NCBI GenBank assembly: GCA_002408385.1
Contig: DHSB01000165.1
Location: forward strand, 465-16,237
Length of the DNA stretch: 15,773 nt
Reading direction: 5' to 3'
Source: Myxococcales bacterium UBA5297
GTDB taxonomy: Bacteria; Myxococcota; Myxococcia; Myxococcales; UBA5297
Shown here: one piece after another, positions 6,675 to 12,693 of the stretch
Layout of the letters: each line of letters begins with the position of its first letter
Numbering within the stretch: the stretch's first letter is position 1
Notes under the pieces: generated by a model
What the model was told of the DNA's origin: nothing
Databases searched by the model: none
What the model saw: only the letters and a program-made list of their open reading frames with translations
Position numbers and translations under genes: made by a program

Positions 6675-8246
6675 ATGCTCGACTACGAAAAATACCAGAG
6701 CCTTCACACGATCATCATGCTCAAGGACGTCATCCGAAAATGGTGGCGGGTCGAGCTGTCGTTTGCCGACAAGAACGGGCTGATACTCGATCGGAGGGAA
6801 GGCGCTCCCATGCCTCCCCAGAACGACTTTTGCCGCTTGTCGCTCTTCTGCAAAGAGGGCAATCGCCGCTGCACCCAGTCGGTGCGGGTGCTGCTCGAAA
6901 AGTTCAAGGCGAGCAAGAAGCTACGCTCGTGCATGTTCCATGAGTGCCACCTCGGCTTCTCGATAGTCGGCGCCCCGCTCTACCTCAACGGCGAGTACGA
7001 GGGCTCGATCTTCGTGGAGGGCTTCCTGCGCCAGCAGCCCTCGGAACGCGAGTTCGAGACGCTGCGCACCAAGATCTCCCAGCTCAACAACGGGGCGACC
7101 GACCTCGAGCGGGCGCTGCAGCGCGCGCCGATGATGGTCCAGCCCGAGATCGACAAGCTGAGCGACCTGCTCGAGTTCGCGGTCAACGAGATCGCCAACT
7201 TCGAGTCGGAGGTGAGCAAGCGCGAGGAGCACATCCAGACGCTCTCCGACGAGCTGTCCGAGCGCTACCGCTTCGAGAACATCGTCGGGCGCTCAGGGCC
7301 GATGCAGGAGGTCTTCCGCCTGCTCGAGAAGGTCTGCCAGTCCGAGTCGACGGTGCTGATCAACGGCGAGTCGGGGACCGGCAAGGAGCTGGTCGCCCGC
7401 GCCATCCACTTCAACGGCCCGCGCAAGGACAAGCCCTTCGTCGTCCAGAACTGCAGCGCCTTCAACGACAACCTGCTCGAGAGCGCCCTGTTCGGCCACG
7501 TGAAGGGCTCGTTCACCGGCGCGGTGCGCGACAAGAAGGGCCTGTTCGAGGTCGCCGACGGCGGCACCTTCTTCCTCGACGAGGTGGGCGACATGAGCCC
7601 GGCGCTGCAGGTCAAGCTGCTGCGCGTGCTGCAGGAGGGCACCTTCATCCCGGTCGGCGGCACCCAGCCCAAGGAGGTCGACGTGCGGGTCATCGCCGCG
7701 ACGCACAAGGACCTCTCCAAGCTGGTCGAGAAGGGCGAGTTTCGCGAGGACCTCTTCTACCGAATCAACGTCATCCGCATCCAGGTGCCGCCTCTGCGCG
7801 AGCGCCGCGACGACCTGCCGATGCTCATCGACCACTTCATGCGCAAGCACGCGCGCCCGGGCATGAAGTGCAGGGCTCTGTCGCCCGAGGCGCTGCAGGT
7901 GCTGGAGGGGTACGGCTGGCCCGGCAACATCCGCGAGCTCGAGAACGAGATCGAGCGGCTCATCGTGCTCGGCGGCGACCACGAGCTGCTCCCCGCCGAC
8001 CTGCTGTCGAGCCGCATCCGCGACGGCAGCCGGGGCGCGGCGCGCATGAGCGTCGCGCTCGCGGCCGCGGGCAGGCTGCACCACGCGGTCGAGCAGCTCG
8101 AGCGCGAGATGATCTATCAGGGCCTGGTGCGCACCGGGGGCAACCGCAGCCAGCTCGCCCGCGAGTTGGGGATCAGCCGGTCGAACCTGATCCTCAAGAT
8201 TGAAAAATACGAGCTCGCCTCGGTCAACGGCCCGGGAGCGGAGTAG
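6675..8246 (+). CDS. PocR-domain sigma54-dependent transcriptional activator
   Basis: A 523-residue bacterial enhancer-binding protein, which opens sigma54 promoters by ATP hydrolysis. Residues about 15-125 look like a PocR-type sensor domain, with cysteines in the pattern [15 protein letters not shown] (C53, C59, C66) and CMFHEC (C86, C91), then [14 protein letters not shown] coiled linker (about 155-200) leads to the AAA+ core: Walker A GESGTGKE (231-238), the sigma54-contact loop as GSFTGA (278-283, Ser for the usual Ala), Walker [10 protein letters not shown] (297-304) and GWPGNIREL (414-422). A Fis-type helix-turn-helix ends the protein (about 489-513). The ATG at 6675 has AGGA nine bases upstream. 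Ligand and targets are unknown; neighbours are a CDF exporter (divergent) and a synthase-like gene downstream. Confidence 0.94.
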   Translation: MLDYEKYQSLHTIIMLKDVIRKWWRVELSFADKNGLILDRREGAPMPPQNDFCRLSLFCKEGNRRCTQSVRVLLEKFKASKKLRSCMFHECHLGFSIVGAPLYLNGEYEGSIFVEGFLRQQPSEREFETLRTKISQLNNGATDLERALQRAPMMVQPEIDKLSDLLEFAVNEIANFESEVSKREEHIQTLSDELSERYRFENIVGRSGPMQEVFRLLEKVCQSESTVLINGESGTGKELVARAIHFNGPRKDKPFVVQNCSAFNDNLLESALFGHVKGSFTGAVRDKKGLFEVADGGTFFLDEVGDMSPALQVKLLRVLQEGTFIPVGGTQPKEVDVRVIAATHKDLSKLVEKGEFREDLFYRINVIRIQVPPLRERRDDLPMLIDHFMRKHARPGMKCRALSPEALQVLEGYGWPGNIRELENEIERLIVLGGDHELLPADLLSSRIRDGSRGAARMSVALAAAGRLHHAVEQLEREMIYQGLVRTGGNRSQLARELGISRSNLILKIEKYELASVNGPGAE

Positions 8247-8347
8247 CCTCCGACAGTCGCTCGCCTCGCCGGGCAAGGCTCGAGCGCTACCGCGTGCAAT
8301 GCGGGATGACGCTCAGCCCGAGCTCCTCGGCAGGCTCGGGGCAGGCC

Positions 8348-8406
8348 GGAGTCGGGCCCCTCGACTCCGCCTCCCTCGTTCCTCGGGAGGCTACGCTCGG
8401 AATGAG
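8348..8406. repeat. Adjacent stem-loops with alternative pairing
   Basis: GGAGTCG (8348-8354) pairs with CGACTCC (8362-8368). Immediately after, GCCTCCC (8369-8375) pairs with GGGAGGC (8385-8391). CTCGTTCC (8375-8382) can instead pair with GGAATGAG (8399-8406, one G-T pair), which excludes the second stem. No T-tract follows on either strand. Confidence 0.5.
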
Positions 8407-8412
8407 CAGGTG

Positions 8413-8474
8413 GCGAGCCGAGGTTCTCGCATACGGAAGGGCAGCCGGCCGCCTTCACTCGAGCCTCGGCTCGC
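8413..8474. repeat. Long nested inverted repeat
   Basis: A perfect 11-bp inverted repeat, GCGAGCCGAGG (8413-8423) with CCTCGGCTCGC (8464-8474), encloses a second stem, GAAGG (8436-8440) with CCTTC (8452-8456). It could form a cruciform in DNA or a two-step hairpin in RNA; there is no adjoining T-tract. Confidence 0.55.
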
Positions 8475-8524
8475 TTCGCGCGGGTTGGACTTGGAGAGGG
8501 TGGTCTCCCTTCCCGCAGCGACAA

Positions 8525-8556
8525 GCGCACCGGGACCGGCTCGCCGGCGGGTGCGC
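8525..8556. repeat. Nested inverted repeat
   Basis: GCGCACC (8525-8531) pairs with GGTGCGC (8550-8556), enclosing CCGG-CTCG-CCGG. It is the last of the closely spaced inverted repeats downstream of the activator gene. Confidence 0.45.
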
Positions 8557-9100
8557 GCCCACTCGCGCGACATCTCTCGACTTCGGCCGGTCCGCGCCCT
8601 GCTCGTTCGTCCCATCGTCCTCTTCCTCGGGTCCGCTTCGCAGATTGCGCGACCTGGGTGAATTGACACAATTTTCAGGCGGCTTGCCCAAGAGCCGCGA
8701 GAACGATAGGATGTTCACACTCATGACAGCGTCGCGACTCATCTACCTTTGCGCGTTTGCGCAAGGGCGCTCCTTGCTCCCGCCTGCCGCGGACCTGTAC
8801 CTGCGGCCGAGGGCGTGCCGCGAGTCGAGAGGCCCGGCGGACGTTCCGTAGTCTGCCGCCTCCCTGAGTCTTTGAGCTCTTGGCGCTGCCCGCTGAAGTC
8901 CCGCGAGGCCGCCAGACTCTGTGCCTATCCGCCGTGCACCTTCGCGGCGTCGACGGGCGCGCCGCGCCCGCCGCGGGGCGCACCGGTCCGCACCCGCGCG
9001 GGTCCGGTCAATTGCTCCCCAAGAAAGGAGGGCTTTCGAGCCATCACGCCCCTGCCAGGTGACAGTCCCAATCCCCTCGTCACTCACGGTCCGGCAGAGC

Positions 9101-9146
9101 GGGCCGCGCGCGACAGGAGGCCCAAGCCTCGGGCACCTCCTGGCCC
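9101..9146 (+). promoter_or_regulatory. Structured leader of the synthase-like gene, possible Shine-Dalgarno switch
   Basis: CAGGAGG (9114-9120) pairs with CCTCCTG (9136-9142), with an inner CCC/GGG stem (9121-9123, 9131-9133) and outer GGGC/GCCC pairing (9101-9104 with 9143-9146). The 3' arm contains CCTCC, which is also complementary to the gene's Shine-Dalgarno GGAGG at 9171-9175. The leader can therefore either form this hairpin and leave the ribosome site free, or pair the arm with the ribosome site. It matches no riboswitch class I know. Confidence 0.4.
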
Positions 9147-9180
9147 CAAGACAACCGACCCCATTCCCTCGGAGGAACCC

Positions 9181-10485
9181 ATGCGCCCTGACGCCAAGAC
9201 GATCATCCCTCGCCCCCTGCCCACCACTCGCAGCTCGGACTCGGCCCCTTCCGCCATCGGTCCGCATGGCCGCGTGCTGGTCATCGGCTTCGACGGCGGC
9301 GTGGGGCGCGCGGTGATGGGGGCGCTGGCCCGCACTTCGCTGGGCCACCGGATAACCGGCGCGATCACCGAGCTGGTGCTGCTCGACGCCGACCCGGCCC
9401 AGCGCCGGCTCGCCCTGCACCGCGTTCGGCATCTTCCCCCGGGCGCCATCCGCTCGGGCCAGGAGCTTGCCGAGCTCGTGCGCCGCTACCGCATCGACCA
9501 GGTGATCGACCTGTCATTCCTCGACACGCTCGAGTGTGCCAGCGCCTGCGACGCCCTCGGGGTCAGCTCCCTGAACACCAGCGTCGAGAACTGGCCGGGC
9601 ACTCACCAGGAGAGCTGGCCTGATCTGGTCCGGTCGATCCTGCCTGGGAGCCGGCCGCGGCTGGGGCGCTCGAGCCATTTGATAGGCAGCGGGATGAACC
9701 CCGGGGTCGTCAACGCGCTGGTCCCCGCCGCGCTGCACGCCTTCGCCGCGCGCGCGATGACCGAGCCCGCCGCCGAGGCGCTCGATCTCTACGCGATCTA
9801 CGTCACCGAGGAGGACACCACCGTCGACGCCGACGCGCCCGAGGAGACCGACGTCTTCCCGATGACCTGGAGCCCGGTCCAGTGCCTCGAGGAGCTGTTG
9901 CTGCCCGACGCGGTGGTCTCGCGCCAAGGCAAGATCGGGGGCCTGGGCCACCCGCCATACGCGGCGAGCTACCGCGCGCGGTGCGGCGACCGTCAGATCG
10001 ACGGGATGGTCGTCCCTCACGAGGAGATCGTGACCATGACTCGGCGCTATCCGAGCGTGGAGATGGCCTTCATCTACCGGTTGGCGCCCGCGGCCCGCCG
10101 CGCGCTCGCCGCTCATCCGGAGAAGACCTCCCCTTCCGACTGGAGCACCTATCGGATGTATCCGCCCACCTGCGGCCGGCTCAGCGGCTCGGACAGGGTC
10201 GGGGTGCTGCTGTGCAGCCGGCGCTTCGGCGAGCTCTGGCTCGGCCACGACGTGCCGGTCGAGGCCGGGTTGCCGCTCGGCACCGGCCCGACGCACCTGC
10301 AGGTCGCCGCCGGCGTGTTGGCAGGCTGGAGTCAGCTCGGCGCGCGAGTCGGGCTCCACCTCGTCGAGGACCTCGACTGGCGCAGCTACAACGCCTCGGT
10401 CCGAGAGCTGCTCGGGCCCGCGGAGGTGGTCTGGGATCCGCACGCCCCGGTGCGCTCGCTCGAGCAGCGGCGGGTCTCGGGCTGA
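9181..10485 (+). CDS. Homospermidine synthase / saccharopine dehydrogenase-like protein
   Basis: The 434-residue product has an N-terminal Rossmann fold with the dinucleotide-binding GFDGGVG (36-42) after a polar tail of about 30 residues, as in saccharopine-dehydrogenase-like enzymes. SLNTSVENWPG and IGSGMNPGVVNALV closely resemble the YIDTCIEPW and GANPGLV regions I recall from homospermidine synthases, which make homospermidine from putrescine by NAD-dependent aminobutyl transfer. MTWSPVQCLEE and MVVPHEEIVTM also fit that family. It is somewhat shorter than typical homospermidine synthases (about 470), and the exact reaction is inferred. GGAGG five bases before the ATG fixes the start. It stands alone, with a structured leader before it and a long hairpin after it, and is bracketed by copies of an activator 3' end. 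Confidence 0.82.
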   Translation: MRPDAKTIIPRPLPTTRSSDSAPSAIGPHGRVLVIGFDGGVGRAVMGALARTSLGHRITGAITELVLLDADPAQRRLALHRVRHLPPGAIRSGQELAELVRRYRIDQVIDLSFLDTLECASACDALGVSSLNTSVENWPGTHQESWPDLVRSILPGSRPRLGRSSHLIGSGMNPGVVNALVPAALHAFAARAMTEPAAEALDLYAIYVTEEDTTVDADAPEETDVFPMTWSPVQCLEELLLPDAVVSRQGKIGGLGHPPYAASYRARCGDRQIDGMVVPHEEIVTMTRRYPSVEMAFIYRLAPAARRALAAHPEKTSPSDWSTYRMYPPTCGRLSGSDRVGVLLCSRRFGELWLGHDVPVEAGLPLGTGPTHLQVAAGVLAGWSQLGARVGLHLVEDLDWRSYNASVRELLGPAEVVWDPHAPVRSLEQRRVSG

Positions 10486-10514
10486 CCGGCCGAAAGAAGC
10501 ATCGAAGAACCCTT

Positions 10515-10558
10515 CTTCGACTCGGTCGGGCTCCGCGTCACCCTGGACCGAGTCGAAG
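10515..10558. repeat. Long hairpin downstream of the synthase-like gene
   Basis: A perfect 13-bp inverted repeat, CTTCGACTCGGTC (10515-10527) with GACCGAGTCGAAG (10546-10558), has an 18-base loop in which GGG and CCC can extend the stem. It begins 29 bases after the stop at 10485. Without a T-tract it is not a classical terminator. The form resembles dispersed TTCGACTC-type palindromes found between genes in many GC-rich genomes; it may also protect the mRNA 3' end. Confidence 0.55.
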
Positions 10559-10622
10559 GAGCCCGGAACTCTCTGCGGCCCGTCGAGCGAGGCCGGGACC
10601 GCCGCCGTCTCGGTGGCCTGCG

Positions 10623-10687
10623 TGGGGCTCAGCCGGTCGAACCTAATCCGCGAGCTCGGGACGTCCGTGCTCGCCTCGGTGAGCGGC
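10623..10687 (+). pseudogene. Remnant of a sigma54-activator 3' end
   Basis: These 65 bases align without gaps to 8167-8231 in the intact activator gene, with 51 identical positions, including a 16-base identical core (10629-10644 with 8173-8188) and a 12-base identical block. Translated in the same frame it reads GLSRSNLIRELG then LASVSGG, against [12 protein letters not shown] and LASVNGP in the activator's helix-turn-helix tail. No start, AAA+ region or ribosome site accompanies it, so it is a gene fragment. It ends beside the toxin stop codon and lies in the same orientation as the intact gene, 2456 bp away. Confidence 0.72.
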
Positions 10688-10690
10688 GGT

Positions 10691-10981
10691 TCAGGCGTAA
10701 CCTGCCTCCGGTTGGTGCCGAACGGCGAGAATCTCAACTAGGTCGTCCGATGGAACCACTCGGTAGAGAGCCACGTAGCCGGTGCGTCCTCGAGAGATGA
10801 CCAATTCGCGCAACCCGCCCCTTACTAGTCGACCGATGTAGGGATGGCGGTCGAGCATACGGATGGCTTCGGCGATACGCTCCAACGCGACATGGGCAAG
10901 CGCTGGATCCTCTTGAGCGAGGAAGTCCACGAGCCGATCCAAGTCGGTGAGAGCACGTGCGCTGTAGACGATTGTCGGCAC
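10691..10981 (-). CDS. RelE/ParE-family toxin of a type II toxin-antitoxin pair
   Basis: The 96-residue product matches the RelE/ParE toxin superfamily in length and pattern: an N-terminal strand IVYSARALTDLDRLVDFL, two helices, HPYIGRLVRGGLRELVI and the C-terminal YVALYRV with EILAVRHQPEAGY. Family members act as mRNA interferases on the ribosome (RelE) or gyrase poisons (ParE); sequence inspection cannot decide which. It starts with GTG seven bases after the antitoxin stop, so it is second in the operon and translationally close to the antitoxin. The reading frame is intact. It ends beside the activator remnant at 10623-10687. Confidence 0.9.
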   Translation of the reverse strand: MPTIVYSARALTDLDRLVDFLAQEDPALAHVALERIAEAIRMLDRHPYIGRLVRGGLRELVISRGRTGYVALYRVVPSDDLVEILAVRHQPEAGYA

Positions 10982-10988
10982 GTCTTGC

Positions 10989-11279
10989 TCAACGGCTGCG
11001 TGTGCGTTTGATCGGCGTCGGCCGTCTCGGTACCCGTCCGGCTGCCTTGGCCGCGAGGTAGGCGTGTACGTCCTCGGCCGCGTACAGCGGACCGCCGGCG
11101 TCGATGTCCCTTGCCGACTGCTCTGCCTCTCGCAGGAAGGCCTCTCTCAAGTCGGTAAGCGCGGCTTCCCGCTCGAGAGCCTCGACCATCCAGCAATGCG
11201 GGCTCTTCCCTGCCCGGCGTGCGAGCGCAGCGATGTGCTCCTTCAATCCCTCGGGCAGCTTCAGCGTCGTGGTTGCCAT
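10989..11279 (-). CDS. CopG-type ribbon-helix-helix antitoxin
   Basis: The 96-residue product begins TTTLKLPEGLKEHIAALARRAGKSPHCW, the strand-helix-helix pattern of ribbon-helix-helix DNA-binding antitoxins, followed by a helical stretch (about 31-60) and a basic, Pro-rich C-terminus likely to bind and neutralise the toxin. Such antitoxins repress their own promoter as dimers. The ATG at 11279 has a strong GGAGGAGG ribosome site, and longer upstream frames have no family similarity. It is the first gene of the pair, and direct repeats that could be its operator lie just upstream (11296-11314). The TPR lipoprotein gene ends 161 bases upstream on the same strand. Confidence 0.87.
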   Translation of the reverse strand: MATTTLKLPEGLKEHIAALARRAGKSPHCWMVEALEREAALTDLREAFLREAEQSARDIDAGGPLYAAEDVHAYLAAKAAGRVPRRPTPIKRTRSR

Positions 11280-11295
11280 CTGGCCTCCTCCAACC

Positions 11296-11314
11296 GGTAA
11301 CACTAGGGTAGCAC
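11296..11314 (-). promoter_or_regulatory. Direct-repeat candidate operator of the toxin-antitoxin pair
   Basis: On the minus strand GTGCTACC and GTGTTACC (plus-strand 11307-11314 and 11296-11303) repeat at a spacing of 11 bp, about one helical turn, and lie 17-35 bases upstream of the antitoxin start. Ribbon-helix-helix antitoxins usually bind such repeated sites cooperatively to autorepress. The exact promoter could not be placed. Confidence 0.45.
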
Positions 11315-11440
11315 CAAGCTTCGCCCGAGGCGCGCGCCAAGCCGCCCCGAACTCCCAGGCCGTCTCGGCGGCCGCAGGCCGCCCCCTCGACCACCGGGAC
11401 GCCCTCCCCAAGGCCCGCTCCGGCGGCCCGAGCGCTGCCC

Positions 11441-12682
11441 CTACCTCTCCCCCACCACCGCCGGCGCTTTCGGCGGGCAAGACTGCCCACCGCCGAGCGC
11501 CTTCACCGCCGCGCACGCCGCGGCGGCGGCCGCCTTGCGCCCGAGCGCCTGCCGCGCTCCCGCCAGCTCGAGCCAGAGCGAGGCGTCCTTCGCCCCCTCC
11601 TCCTCGGCGGCGAGCATGGCGAGCAGCTTCTCGGCCGAGTCCCACTCGCCGAGCTCGCCCGCGAACCGCGCGATCTCCCGCGCCTCGTTCGCCTGCTCAC
11701 CGGTCGCCGCCTCCAGGGCGAGGTCGAACCGCTTGCGAGCCTCCTCCCTCTTGCCGTCGACCAGCTCCATCCGCCCGAGCGCGAGCTGTGGCAGCGGCCG
11801 CTGCTTGACCTTCAGCGCCGCCTCGAACGCGGCGCGCGCCGCCGCGCGGTCGCCGAGTCGCAGCTCCAGCTCGCCGACCAGCTCCCAGGCAAACGGGTCC
11901 TTCGGATCGAGCCTGGCCGCCTCGCCGAAGGCGTCGCGCGCGCCGGGGAAGTCGCCGCTGCGCACCAGCGCGTCGCCCAGCTCGCTGTAGATCCCCGCGT
12001 CCGGGTGCGCCTGGGCCGACCGGCGCATCGCCTCGACCGCGAGGGTCCACTCGCCCCGCTTCGCGCGAAGCTGCCCGATGAGCTTGAGGTCGGCGGCCGC
12101 GCCCTCGGCGTCGAGCCCGAGCGCCTTCTCCAGCCGCGCGATGGCCTCCTCGTCGCGCTCGAGGGCGATGAGCGCCTCGGCCTCCTCGCGGTAGGCGATC
12201 GCGTCGTCGGGCTGCAGCGCCTGCGCCTCGCGATAGGCCTCGATCGCCTCGCTCAGGCGGCCGCTGTTGATGAGGCAGCGCCCCAGCCGCATCCACGAGA
12301 GCCGCTTCTTCGGCTCCAGCTCGATGGCGGAGCGGAAGGCCGCCGCGGCGTCGGAGAAGCGCGCCTGTGCGAGCTGGGCGTCGCCGAGCGCGTGCCAGAC
12401 CCGCGCGCTGGGGGCGAGCCCGAGCGCCTTGCGGAAGTGCTCGGCCGCCGTCGCGAACTCGCCGGCGATGAACTCCTGCTGACCGGCGAGGTAGAGCGAC
12501 TCGGCGTTCGCCGGATCGACAGCCACCTTCTCGCGCCCGCCGTCGGCGCTCGGCGGCCGGACGAAGCCGGCCCCGGGGACGGGAGCGAGACCAGCGGGCG
12601 GGGCCGGCTTCTCCGACTTGCACCCGAGAGCGACCCCGGCGAGCAGAGCCAGGAGCGGTATCGCCTCTTTCGCCAGTCGCAT
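11441..12682 (-). CDS. TPR-repeat lipoprotein
   Basis: The 413-residue product has a signal peptide with a clear lipobox (ALGC, C21), so it is a lipoprotein, probably anchored in the outer membrane on the periplasmic side. A Pro/Ala/Gly-rich linker (about 25-52) leads into about ten consecutive 34-residue tetratricopeptide-like units (about 58-400), for example SARVWHALGDAQLAQARF and IYSELGDALVRSGDF with AIELEP-type helix ends. TPR arrays form superhelical scaffolds for protein-protein contact; no enzyme motif is present. It starts 11 bases after the stop of the upstream CsgG/barrel-like gene, so the two are an operon and may work together in the cell envelope. The start has a GAGGG ribosome site. 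Confidence 0.9.
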   Translation of the reverse strand: MRLAKEAIPLLALLAGVALGCKSEKPAPPAGLAPVPGAGFVRPPSADGGREKVAVDPANAESLYLAGQQEFIAGEFATAAEHFRKALGLAPSARVWHALGDAQLAQARFSDAAAAFRSAIELEPKKRLSWMRLGRCLINSGRLSEAIEAYREAQALQPDDAIAYREEAEALIALERDEEAIARLEKALGLDAEGAAADLKLIGQLRAKRGEWTLAVEAMRRSAQAHPDAGIYSELGDALVRSGDFPGARDAFGEAARLDPKDPFAWELVGELELRLGDRAAARAAFEAALKVKQRPLPQLALGRMELVDGKREEARKRFDLALEAATGEQANEAREIARFAGELGEWDSAEKLLAMLAAEEEGAKDASLWLELAGARQALGRKAAAAAACAAVKALGGGQSCPPKAPAVVGER

Positions 12683-12693
12683 CGACGCCCTCG

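Larger units (their letters stand above)
8247..9180. other. Long gene-free region rich in inverted repeats
   Basis: No coding region can be supported between the activator stop and the start at 9181; open frames here lack ribosome binding sites and family matches. The left half (8348-8556) is packed with inverted repeats, listed separately. A further hairpin, CCTT-GCGC with GCGC-AAGG around a GTTT loop, lies at 8746-8766. TTGACA occurs at 8663-8668, but no -10 is at the right distance. I found no GG-N10-GC sigma54 promoter. The final 70 bases form the structured leader of the synthase-like gene. Confidence 0.5.

Noticed and set aside
6530..6675. Search for sigma54 (-24/-12) promoters beside the activator gene and in 8247-9180
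   Set aside because: TGGCAC occurs twice (6541-6552) but no GC follows at the required spacing; none was found in the downstream region either.
8663..8668. Perfect -35 TTGACA in the long intergenic region
   Set aside because: No -10 element lies 15-19 bases downstream, so it cannot be called a promoter.
8711..8851. Small plus-strand ORF starting ATG in the long intergenic region
   Set aside because: No ribosome site at a usable distance, no recognisable product and poor codon bias.
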